NCBI GenBank assembly: GCA_963971425.1
Contig: OZ020525.1
Coordinates: 20,280,187-20,344,186 of the forward strand
From: Bryoerythrophyllum caledonicum
Taxonomy: Eukaryota > Streptophyta > Bryopsida > Pottiales > Pottiaceae
Direction: 5' to 3'
Length of the DNA stretch: 64,000 bases
This document shows positions 27,014 to 38,664 of this stretch, piece after piece. Position numbers and translations under genes: made by a program. The notes under the pieces were generated by a model. It did not search any database. It had not been told where the DNA came from and was given only the letters and a program-made list of their open reading frames with translations. Each line of letters starts with the position of its first letter. Position 1 is the stretch's first letter.

Positions 27014-30000
27014 TGGTATTAGAGCGATGCATTAGTTTGTCATAGAAATTCTCAAATTCTCATTTATTCTTGAAATGATAATTAAGAATTATTGAAACTT
27101 TGAGAATGCACTTTTCTCACAATCTTGTGAAGAAAAGCTTGAAAACATATGCATTCCAATTTAAAATTGAGGATGCATATGTAGGTATTGAGATTAAAAT
27201 TCTCAATTCACTCCTTTGTGAATTGACAGCTACTTCTAAATTTTTAGAAGAAGCTTCAAAGCCTTCAACCCGAAGAAGATTTATTTATTCTCAACTTTGA
27301 CACTAGGCAATGTCTCAAAAAGTTGATACTAGCCATGTTCCGAAATTTGATGGAACATTCTTCAATATATAGAAACACCGAATGACGTTAATCTTCAAAA
27401 CAGAAAAGCTATGGTCAATAGTTAATGGGGATGAACCCAAGCCCCATTTACCCACAACAGCCGAAATCGCTGCAGGTGCCCAGGCTTTACCTGCCACAGG
27501 TGCAGGAAGCATGGCCCATTGGGAGGAAAGAGACAATTTGTCTCTGACGATCATAAACAACTGTGTTGATAATAACGTAGTCTCGCATATACAGGGATGT
27601 AAAGTATCCAAAGACGCATGGTTGGAGCTAATTCGAATTTTTGAATCACAAGACGTGATTACGAAGATGTACCTTAAAGAAAAACTACACACTTTGAAAA
27701 TGAAGGACTCGGATAGTGTTGTTAAACACATTCATTTATTCAGGGCACATCTGGAACAATTGGCCGCTGCAGGAAGTCCAATTCCAGACGATGAAGCAAT
27801 TTTAACATTGATGCGCAGTTTACCGTCAAGTTATCGAACTTTTATCAGTTCTTTGAGGAGGCAGCCGGGCCTCACATTGCAATTATTAATTGCAGATTTG
27901 ATTCAAGAAGAAACACTCATGAAAGACATGAGTTCCAGTTCTGAAAATCAATCAGTATTATATACCAAAAGAAAAGCCTACAATCATAATTATGGCAAGA
28001 AGCCATTTGTGAATAAATTTAACAAGTTTTCTAAAAGTGAAAATCATAAAACTTTCGAACGAAAAAATGATTCGTTTGATAAAAGAAGCTGTTTCTATTG
28101 TAAAAAGCCTGGTCATACAATTAAAGATTGCAGGGCCAGAATGGCAGCTGAAAAGAAAAACAATTTTCAGAACAAGTCAAATATTATAACCAAGTCTGAT
28201 AGACTTTACGTAGTTACTGCTTTAATGACTAAGGAAGAGTCGACATCAAGTTGGTATGTGGACAGTGGAGCCACCCAACACATGTGCCATGAATTTGGTG
28301 CATTTGCTAATTATAAAAAGTATGACAATCAACTGTATGTATATTTAGGAGACGACTTGACCTCATACGAAATTAAAGGCCATGGTGATGTAACCATACG
28401 ACTCACAAATGGGTTAACAAAACAAGTACCTGATGTACTTTACATTCCTGGACTTGCGAAAAATCTTTTCTCTGCTAAACAACTAGACCAAGTTGGAGGT
28501 GAGGTACGAATAAAATCTGGCCATTTAAGATTATTTAATCGATTTGGTGAAATTATAGCTGATTGCAAACTAAATCATGATTTGTATGAATTGGGCTCCA
28601 CTGTGTTATCAAATCAAAAAGAAGTTGCAGTTCCTGCAGCCATACCTTCAAACAAAGCCGACCTATGGCATTTAGACTAGGTCACATTAATAGAGAACGT
28701 TTAGGGAAAATTCAAATGATGTCCAAAGGCCTTGATAAATTTAATGAAAATAATCTTAGCTTTTGTCCATCATGTACAACCGGTAAACAACATGTGGAAA
28801 AATTCCCTAAAATTGGAGCACATAGAGCTAGCCAATTATTGGAACTAGTTCACTCGGACATTTGTGGACCTTTACAAGTTAGTACTCATACAGGATATAA
28901 GTACTTTATCACTTTCATAGACGATTTTTCAAGATATTGCCATGTTTATTTGATTAAACATAAATCATAAGCTTTTGAAAAATTTATGAATTATAAAAGT
29001 TTGGTTGAAAATTAAACAAATTATAAAATAAAAACTTTAAGATCCGATAGAGGAGGGGAATATTTATCAAATCAATTCAATGACTATTGTACACAAGAAG
29101 GTATAAAAAGAGAACTTACCACATCATACACACCCCAACAGAATGGGGTTTCGGAACGAAAGAATAGAACTCTCATAAATGCAGTGATAACAATGCTTTC
29201 TTTTGCAAAATTGCCTAAAATATTTTGGGGCGAAGCGCTTTTGACTGCAAATTATTTGCAAAATAGGAGTCCTACAAAATTTATTTGTACAAATCAAACA
29301 CCATATGAAGTGTGGTTCAAACGACCACCCAATTTGGCTCATTTAAGAATATTTGGATCAAAGGCTTATGTATTTATAAATAAGGACAATAGACAAAAAC
29401 TTGACTCACACTCAATAGAGGCTATATTTCTTGGATATAGTGAACAATCCAAGGCATATAGATTAATGAATGTCAAAACTAGACAAATCATAATTTCTCG
29501 AGATGTCATATTTGATGAAAAGATTAACATGCCGGAGGTTGCAATAAAAACTTTTGAAGAAGATCCACCTAATCCTGAATTACTTCAAAGTTTATCCACC
29601 TATTCAAATCCATCAAGTTCACAATTACCGGCACATCCAACACCTATTGTACAACCAATCACTTTACAAAATAATCCAGGTACACCTCAAAGTCAAAGTC
29701 ATTCATTTCAACCTCAATCAGAATCACAATCAAGTGAACCTTCAAGGATACCAATTATAGATTCACCCTCACATGAAGATCTTCATCAAGATCTTCTAGA
29801 CACATTTAGCCAACTTAGTCTAGAACACAAAAATGAAGACCTCTCTGAGCATCAAGAGGAGGTCACTTCAATAAATAAAGCACCTACTCCACCTACTACT
29901 TCATCAAGACCAAAAAGAATAATAAACCCATCAAAGAAATTAATTGAATCTATTCAACATCAACCATCCAAGCCATTTACAAGACCTTGCAAGAAATCCA

Positions 30001-32281
30001 AGCAATCTAACCAAGCTAACATAATTCAAGTTGCATTGAACAACCCAAAAACTTTAGAGGAAGCTCTCAATAGACCGGATGGTCAATTATGGCAAAACGC
30101 TATAAATTCAGAATTCAACTCTTTAAATAAAAATAAAACTTGGATATTAACTCCTCTTCCGCCAAATCGAAAATCGATTAGTTGTAAATGGCTATTCAAA
30201 ATTAAAATCAAATCTGATGGTACAATAGATAAGTACAAAGCCCGCCTAGTAGCTCGAGGCTTTACACAAATTCCGGGATTTGATTATACAGAAACGTTTT
30301 CTCCAGTTGTAAAACTTTCTTCAATTCGGGTTTTGTTAGCTATCGCCACTCAATACAATTTAGAACTCCATCAACTAGATGTAAAAACAGCCTTTTTAAA
30401 CGGGCACCTCCAAGAAGAAATCTATATGCAGATTCCCGAAGGATTCTATCCACCTCCAGCCTCTAATATTGTTTGTAAACTACTTAAATCTTTGTATGGA
30501 CTTAAGCAGTCTTCCCGAGCATGGTATTTGAGATTGGATCAATATCTTATTACTCAAGACTTCACAAGACTAGAGGCAGATGCTAGTATCTACATCAAAC
30601 GAGATAAATCATCGGGTTTTATAATTTTAACCGTTTATGTAGATGATTGTATATTGACAAATAATAAAATATCTCTCATCAAAGATCTCAAATCAAACCT
30701 TCAAAGTCAATTTGAAATGACGGATGATGGAGAATTGCATTATACACTTGGAAACGCAATTATAAGAAATCGAGAAACAGGATGGTTAATTATGCATCAA
30801 CAACAATATATAAAATCAAAGCTCATACAATACAACATGCTAAATTGTAACCCCTTACCTACACCTATGTCACCTGGTGTAAGACTAAGTAAAGATACAA
30901 AAGATGACCAAACGGATATTGGAACATTAAGTCCTTTCCCTTATTCTCAAATGATCGGTAGCCTAATCCATACCACAGTCAATACTCGTCCTGACTGTGC
31001 ATATACAATCAATAGTCTAGCTCAATATTTATCCGAACCAAAGAAATCTCATTATCAAACATTAAAACGCACTATGCGTTACCTGAAAGGAACTTTATCA
31101 TATGGTATCAAATACCAAAAACAAGAAAATGAAAATTCATTACACGGCTTCTCGGATGCAGATTGGGCAGGGGACAAGGATACTAGAAGATCCACCTCTG
31201 GTTACTGTTTTATTCTAACGGGTGGTGTAATATCATGGGGTAGTAAAAAGCAAACAAGTGTAGCTTTATCATCAACAAAATCGGAGTATATGGCCTTAGC
31301 AAAAGCAACTGCCGAAGCTACTTGGCTTCGAAAATTACTCTTTGAGTTGGGATTTCCTCAAATATCACCAATCCCTATATACTGTGATAGTCAAAGTGCC
31401 ATTGCACTTAGTGCTAATCCAAAATTTCATTCACGTAGTAAACATGTGGACACTCAGTATCATTTTACACGTGAGAAATTAATTGCTAATGAAATTTCAG
31501 TATCCTATGTACCTACTCAAAATATGACAGCCGACATTTTAACAAAATTCTTACCTAAAGACAAACATATCTACTGTACGGAACAATTGGGAATGATTGA
31601 TATTCCTCAACAACACCTTACATCAACAAAGGTTCAAGCTCTTATGACGTATGTAAGACCTTTCATCCCTCTACTTTCCCATATATGTAACACTCAATTA
31701 TATGGGAGACAAGACAATTTATGTGTATATTGCAATAATTTTGGTAAGTCTTGGAGTGGGAGAAATACAAGACAAATGGATTGTCCAATATCCAAAACTC
31801 ATCAAAATTTACAAAAATTGAAAGCAATAAATCAATTAAGTCCAAGAACTAGACAAATTCAATCTAATATGAAATTATTGGAGTATAAAAATCAATGTCA
31901 AAAATCAAATGGTAAGGCAAACTATTATAACACTCAAGCATATCATAAAACCAAACAAGATAAGCAACAAGCTATAAAGAGAAATTTTGAACATAAGAAC
32001 AAATCATACTCAAATAAGTATCATGTTTGTTCACGACAACGACATAAATGGCGTCAAGCTTCAAAGTTTAAAGAAATTCCAATATCATCATCGACAATAT
32101 CACATGATCATCATTATGTGCCTAAAATAAATTATTCAAAAATCAACGAACTAATCGAGACTATCAACTTTGAGCTAAATCAAATAACATATAAAATGCG
32201 AGTTTTAACAACTTATTTAACCCTTCAACAACAATGAAGAAGGAATATGGATAAGAAGAACAACTAGTGTCCTAGTGGGAG

Positions 32282-32471
32282 TGTTAGATGTATTTAGTAT
32301 AATAGATAATAGTACACTAGTTAGATTACTTTAACATGTCTCTTCATAAGAGATGTGTCTCTTCAAGTTTAAGTCACCTTTCTTCTTATACTTAATAGCT
32401 TGTAATGAAGAACACACGATAATAATATATACACAAATTCTTCACAATCAGATAGTGTTGAATTTTCCACA
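32282..32471 (+). repeat. 3' LTR of the Ty1/copia element
   Basis: 190 bp, indistinguishable by eye from the 5' LTR, followed by the target duplication GTTGG at 32,472-32,476. Confidence 0.93.
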
Positions 32472-34712
32472 GTTGGACAGCAACCACCCAATCTTTCGAC
32501 GACCGTACAAGCTTAGTCTTTCAGAGAAAATTGAAGTTCAGACTCTTTGTTAGGAATTATTGGCCGCTAGTTTGATTGAGTTTTCTAACCGCGAGTACGA
32601 TTGTGCCATAGTTATGCCACCAAAGAAGGATATCTTTGACAATCGGATGGAGAAACGGATGTGTGGAAATTATAGGCTAGTCATCGTAAGACCAAGGCAG
32701 ACCGATATTCCATGCCCACGCTAGAGGACTTGTTTGATGCGGTGGGCCACGCTAGAGTGTTTGGTACTCTAGATTTGAGGTCTGGTTACCACCAGTTACC
32801 ATTGATGGTGGATGACTGGGTGAAGATCGCATTTTGAAGAGTTGATTATGCTGGGAGATATCAACATTACCATTGGAAGTTTCTTCCATTTGACCTCAAG
32901 AATGCATCCGCTGAATTTTAGAGGGTGGTGGACCGGGTACTAACCAGTTTACCATTTGCCCGATGCTACATTGTTGATGTTATCATTTTTGTAGCAACCT
33001 ATAAAAGCATATGAGGCATCTTCAAGCAGTATTCAAGAAGTTACGGCAGTGGGGATTGCGCTTGCACCATGGCGAGTGCAAGTTCTTCCACGACCAATTG
33101 CCATACTTTGGACATATGATTGCTCTAAGAGGTCTTGGTGTGCAGCAACCAAGATGAATGCGTTGCAGAAGATTTATGCCCCAACCGACGTGTCACAGCT
33201 TAGAGCTTTTTTTGGCTTGGCAAATAACTATCACGGATTTGTCAAGAACTTTAGCTTGATTGCTAACCTATTGACTATTCCCACGGGAAAGGATCAACCA
33301 TGGACTTGGGGACGGGAGCACCAACAGACGTTTGCTACTCTGAAGCTGAAGCTTGGTTTAACGCCTATGCTGCGACGTCTGAATGCTACACGACTCTTTC
33401 AGTTACATACAAACAGGAGTGTTATAGGATTGGAGGCAATGTTGACTCAAAAAGATGATGACGGACGAGAGTACGTTTTGGCGTTTGCTTCTAGGAGCAA
33501 TAACAACGCGGAGTCCAACTATTAGTCATATGAGGGAGAGGCTTTGGCTGCAGTTTGGCCATAGTTTATTTTAGGCCCTATTTGTATGGACAACCTTTTA
33601 CGTTGGTGATCGATCATTAGCCTTTAAAGTGGCTCATGGACTCTGACAAGCTCACTGGCAAGCTTGCCATGTAGGCTTTGTTGCTTTGGGAGTATGACTT
33701 TGAAGTTGTACATCAGGCGGACATCACGAACTTGGATGCGGATGGTCTATCTCGCAATCTAAGTCCTTTGGAGGAGGATTTGATAGGTGCGAGGTGGCAT
33801 GGGGACTGTGATAGGGAGTCAGCCCCGGGGTGGCCTACAGCGGCTAACCTCACGTTGATGTCTAGCTCCGGATCGACGTTGCCTAATTTGGCAACGAATG
33901 AGGAACCGGATAGGGCCCAATTTTATTAGCGATGTGTGGGAAGATGGTCCAACCTTGCACAAGCTACAACATGGGACACTTCTCCTACCTCTTTCCACTA
34001 TAGAACGTGATCAAGTTGGACACCAAATAACAAGGTTTCATTGGGAGAACGGCCTTCTATTTTCGGTGTAGCCAGATGGGACTAGGCACATAGTTCTTAG
34101 GCCAGTTCAGAGAGCTTCGTTGGTATGGCAAGTACACAAAGACCTAAAACATTTTGGTCTACGACGGACTCATTTGATGTTGCGCAGCCAATATTGGTGG
34201 ACCGGCATGTATCAACAGGTTGCCACGTATGTTTCTCCGTGTGAAGTATGTGATCGGGTTGGATCCAGCTTCAACACTCTCTTATCGCTATTGCAACCTT
34301 TGTCCATTATGGGGCTAGGATACCGGTGGTCTTTGGACTTTGTTGGTCCACATTTTGTGACTCCACACGGAGCGAAATATGTCTTGATGATGGTAAAGCA
34401 TTTGAGCACGTGGATTGAGCTCGTGGCTCTTCTGTAGAATTCTTCCGAGTTGGCGGCCATGGCATTCTTCGACCGGGTGTTAATTTATTTTAAAGCCCCA
34501 ACTGAGGTTTTGACGGACGAGAGGCGTGAGTTCCTTGGGGCTTTCAAAGCTTTGTGTACCAAGGCTTTGATTGACCATCATACAACTTCTCGAGATCACT
34601 TGGAAGCACTTGGTTTGGCTAAGCGTGTGGTTCAGATTGTAAAGCGGAGCCTACCGGAGTATGAATCACTTTGGGGTGGCCACTGTGATTGGGATCTAAT
34701 GATACCATAGAT

Positions 34713-35615
34713 TGTTAAAGGGAGATTTCACCTCAAGGTCGAATGAACAATTATCTCTATGCTCATTCAAACTACAGTTCAGGGCAATAAGACAAAAGTC
34801 CCGATCCGGACCTTTACTGAGTCTAAAACTCCAGAATTGATCTAGATCTGAATCTAGATCTGAGTCTAGAGTTAGTTAGAATTGCGTTTCTGCTCTTTTG
34901 CTTAAGTTTAACCTACAGATCTGAAGTTTCCGCACTCACTTACAGCAAACCAGACCATACCCACAACAATTCGGGACTTGATTCTAACTCTTAGGTGCAG
35001 AAATGATGTTGGGTTTAGTAGATCGGCCTAGATCTATATCAGATCTAGTGTTTTTAAGCCGAATCTCTAATACCCACAACCAAATGCAACTCCAAATGAT
35101 CTTCTAACTACAAGATCCTACTCACACATTCACATCCTCACACAAACACACCGTAGATAGTAGCAAAGTCTTGCTTTACTTCCTCAAACCTTCATAAACC
35201 TCTTCCATACTCCATACAACTCAAGATCCACACAATACGTCCACTTCCTAGCTCTCTAACTCCACTTCTACAATCTAGTCTAACACCCATCAAGAGCTCC
35301 GCACACACACACACACACCAGCGAGAAGAGAGAGAGCCCATCCCCCAAGGAGTGGCTCTCTAACCCCTCCAAACCCTAATCCTCCACAATGGATGAAAGC
35401 TGTCCGAATGGATGTTATCCAGGTCCGGACAATTTCATCCAAAATCTGGACAGTTCATCCAAAGTCCCGACTAGACAGTTTCATCCACTGCCAGTCCGGA
35501 CAGTCTCATCCACTGTCCAGATTCATCCACTAGTTTACTTTCTAACCATAACTACTGAATAACTTCGAAAAATTACTACCTGGAGCTCATAAGAAACCTA
35601 AATCCCCGGTTAACA
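34713..35615 (-). repeat. 3' LTR of gypsy B
   Basis: 903 bp, ending TTAACA on the plus strand. Contains palindromic GATCTAGATCTG words, an (AC)n run and a degenerate ~30-bp repeat built on GGACAGTTTCATCCA. Confidence 0.93.
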
Positions 35616-35745
35616 TTATCCCCCTTTTGAACAACATCTGCCCTCAGATGTTCAAGTGGTAAACTGGAGAAAAAACATAAGCCCAGAGATCTACTACTAG
35701 GTTAGAAGTCCAGACAAGTCACCTCTAAAGTTCCGCTGGACATCT

Positions 35746-38259
35746 CTAGCCACTAGAAGGAAGACACACTCTGCTTGGAACGTCTTCAACGCTGGACACA
35801 CCAACTCCAGGCTCTGCACAGGTCTCAACGTGCACTGCAAGTCCAGGGTTGGACATTGGCATCCTCCCCCTGTTCGGGTCGGGTGTTGAACCCTGTGGAG
35901 TCACGATCACACGGGATGAATCCACCCTAGGAGGCGGCATAGACATCTCAATAGTCCCTGGAACAGTCGGAGGAGAAACCATGGGGGTGTGCTGTGGAAA
36001 CTGTGGCGTAAACCCTCGAGTGACGAAACTCATGTCATAGGATCTAGCAATGCCACCATACGGGAGATGTCCCGGAGGTATGTAAGAGAAAGAGCCACCA
36101 TGATCCCCTGTTCGAAGATCCTGCTCCAGCGTTGCCACTTGAAATAAGGACAACCCCCTACCACTCTGGAGGTCTGGAGGTCTCAAAGGAATTGCTGCGG
36201 GACCTTGCACTGGTCGAGAACTGGAATCGCCTGGAGGATGATGTGCTGTACGCCAAAGTGGAGTGGTCGGGAGTTGTAAATCCGGAGCTGAGGTTACTTC
36301 CTGATTGGAAAGCTCTTCCACCTCTTCGTCGGAACAGTAGTTGAATTCTGGGTAAGCATCAATAAACCGAAGAAGATACTTGGTGAAACGATCGAGATCG
36401 GCCTGATAAGCACCTACCTCGCTCAAAATTTGGCGGCGTGAGGTCGTTAGTAAGGGCTGCACTATCCCACGACAGGAGGCCCGTTGGCTTCCCTCAGCTA
36501 TCACCAAACGTCGGCGAAGCAGGTGGTTGTCGACGACCATTTGGTCGAAAACTTTGAGGCGAGCACTCAGCTTGGTCTCTTGTTCAACTCTCTCAATCTG
36601 AGCTGCTGTTACTCGACTAGGATCCAATCGGGACATTGCCTGTCTAGAGACCTCCAATTCCTGCTGTTGAGCAGTCATCGTTTGGATCTGGAGTTGGAGC
36701 TCCTGGATCGTCCTGCAGAGTCTGGAGTTTTCTTGTAATGATTCAACCCGAGTCGGCCGTTCTTTATCCAGTTGTTCTTGCAAAGTTCGAGTTTTAGATA
36801 GAGCCTTGGAGCTAAGGTCCAGATAATATGTCGCTTCCTGAAACTCCGACTCCACGGCTTGGGTTTGTTGCTGGATGTGGAGAATGGCATGTTCTACTTC
36901 TAGATTTTGAACCATACTCCTCGGAGGCTCTCCAGTCCGGTTGTCAGTACTCGCCCTCTGGACCGGAGCGTCCAAGTCTGGAGATAAATTTTTCGGGACT
37001 GGCAGGGCTGCCCCTTCCGGTGCCGTATCGTAAGGTTCCTGCGGCAAAGTGGACGGTGCTGGTCGTGATTGTGGTGGTGACTCATCTGCCATCTCCAGAT
37101 GTTTTTTCAACCTTCGAAAACTTCTGGTGATCCTCGGGAGTGGGCTGGATATTGCTACTCCTTCCTCAGTGGCAGCTGGTGACGATTTTCGTTGACTGGA
37201 TGTCACGACACCCCGCTCCATCTCTCGGAGCTCTAGAGAGTCTAAGTCCTCAGTTGAGTCTGTGGCTAACGTCTGGGGGGTTGATGGCGAGTGAGTTGGT
37301 CGGATTTTTTTTATTTTTTGGGGTCGTACTAGGCTCTGGAAAGAAGCCCGCTTTTGGGACTGCAGTCTAGATGACCTTCGGTTCGGATAAGTGGCAGGTA
37401 ATAACTCCGGAGATAGGGAAATTGGAGCCTGTATGGTCTGGCCGGGAGCGGTTCCGGTGTGTAATTCCAAAGGTACTGCAGTAGGGGAGATCCTATGGTC
37501 CATTTGGACCTCATTGTCTGTATATTCTTCCTCATCTGGAAACCATCGTCGAAGTAGCGTATCAATTAGTTCTGCTCCTGGAATTTCGGTCATTCCACCA
37601 AGATGAACTCGAGTCAGCATCCTCCGGAGTCCAGATAACACTAATGGTGTCCAATCATGGTCATGGTCCTTGTTTTCCAGAGCCGTATATAGATGTGTCA
37701 TGAGCTCATTACTGGCCTGTGAAGAGCGTTTCTTCACACAGAGAACTTCTACCAGGGCCTGAATGCGAATCTGATAGAACGCTGGAAATCCCACAAGGTG
37801 AACCCCATCTGAAGTGAAATGCTTAGCAGTTAGACCAAACCTCCGTTGATACAGCCCTCGTGTCTCCTTGGCGCCTCTGGAAATCATATGTATTTGTTTG
37901 CCTTCAATACCCAAAGCCTCCTGGATAATTTCCAGAGAGACAGCCACCGGGACTCCCCGAACCACCGACTGGACTGGAGATTCTAGAGTCAAACTGTCGG
38001 GTTTTTCGTGGATGAATCCCTCCACAAAGTCCCGTACCAGTTCTTCTCGTGGTGACGGCCACGTATACTCATAAAATGATCCCAACCCCACGGAGGCAGC
38101 CCAAGCGTCGTCGTGGATGTCTATCCAATTCTGCCAACATTTAAATGGAATGAACTGGAGATTCAGTTTTCGATTTACCTTGCTAGGAATTCGGAGCTGT
38201 TTGGGGGCCCTGGCATCTAGCTGCGTCTCCTTCCGGCGAACCGTGCTCCGTTCTTCCAT
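35746..38259 (-). CDS. Gypsy B extra open frame downstream of pol (837 codons)
   Basis: Part of fossil element B, in the position where some plant elements carry an additional or env-like gene. The N-terminal ~230 residues (FIPFKCWQNWIDIHDDAW, EYTWPSPREELVRDFVEGF, GVPVAVSLEIIQEALGI) resemble what databases call a putative plant transposon protein domain. A Ser/Pro-rich linker follows, then a long heptad-like segment (about residues 440-580) and a Pro/Gly-rich C-terminus. No signal peptide or membrane span is evident, so it does not look like an envelope glycoprotein. Function unknown; capsid-related or transposition accessory roles are guesses. Confidence 0.7.
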   Translation of the reverse strand: MEERSTVRRKETQLDARAPKQLRIPSKVNRKLNLQFIPFKCWQNWIDIHDDAWAASVGLGSFYEYTWPSPREELVRDFVEGFIHEKPDSLTLESPVQSVVRGVPVAVSLEIIQEALGIEGKQIHMISRGAKETRGLYQRRFGLTAKHFTSDGVHLVGFPAFYQIRIQALVEVLCVKKRSSQASNELMTHLYTALENKDHDHDWTPLVLSGLRRMLTRVHLGGMTEIPGAELIDTLLRRWFPDEEEYTDNEVQMDHRISPTAVPLELHTGTAPGQTIQAPISLSPELLPATYPNRRSSRLQSQKRASFQSLVRPQKIKKIRPTHSPSTPQTLATDSTEDLDSLELREMERGVVTSSQRKSSPAATEEGVAISSPLPRITRSFRRLKKHLEMADESPPQSRPAPSTLPQEPYDTAPEGAALPVPKNLSPDLDAPVQRASTDNRTGEPPRSMVQNLEVEHAILHIQQQTQAVESEFQEATYYLDLSSKALSKTRTLQEQLDKERPTRVESLQENSRLCRTIQELQLQIQTMTAQQQELEVSRQAMSRLDPSRVTAAQIERVEQETKLSARLKVFDQMVVDNHLLRRRLVIAEGSQRASCRGIVQPLLTTSRRQILSEVGAYQADLDRFTKYLLRFIDAYPEFNYCSDEEVEELSNQEVTSAPDLQLPTTPLWRTAHHPPGDSSSRPVQGPAAIPLRPPDLQSGRGLSLFQVATLEQDLRTGDHGGSFSYIPPGHLPYGGIARSYDMSFVTRGFTPQFPQHTPMVSPPTVPGTIEMSMPPPRVDSSRVIVTPQGSTPDPNRGRMPMSNPGLAVHVETCAEPGVGVSSVEDVPSRVCLPSSG

Positions 38260-38664
38260 TTTGTCAAGTCAAGACACTTCTGGAAGTTGTATTACTGCTG
38301 TAAAAGGTGCCGTAGTGACTAGAAACGCTGGAGGAACTGGATCTTCGTCTGGACTTGTGGTGACTTCAAGAGGTGCTCCTCGGCCTGGAGGAGTCGGTTG
38401 GGGCGTCTTGGACTCTATCCGCGGTATTGGACCTGGGGTTGATAGTTCTGGACCACTTATTGTAAAGTTGGGGCTCATGTCCAGAACATCTGGACGTGGC
38501 TCGCTGTGTTTCGGGAGTCCGGAAGTTGCTCCTGCCATCTTCCAGTTGTGTCTCCCGCCTTGGTTCTGGATTTCCTCCCCACTGTACTCTCTCGTTGGCG
38601 CGATGTTCTTGGTCTCCACCGCCTTCGGGGGTTTCACGTCGGGATCTTCCTCATGTTCGTTACT

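Larger units (their letters stand above)
26824..32471 (+). mobile_element. Ty1/copia LTR retrotransposon, young
   Basis: Fossil. Two 190-bp LTRs (26,824-27,013 and 32,282-32,471; TGTTAG…CCACA) look identical, so insertion was very recent on a plant time scale. The target duplication is GTTGG. The primer site TGGTATTAGAGC directly after the 5' LTR fits initiator-Met tRNA. Parts in order: gag with a CCHC knuckle (CFYCKKPGHTIKDC, ~28,090), protease (DSGATQHM, ~28,262), integrase (28.7-29.4 kb), reverse transcriptase (YVDD, ~30,640) and RNase H (DADWAGDKDTRRSTSGY, ~31,160). It is nearly whole, with about two or three breaks. After RNase H the last frame continues about 210 more residues, an unusual tail. 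It is inserted in gypsy A. Confidence 0.93.
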
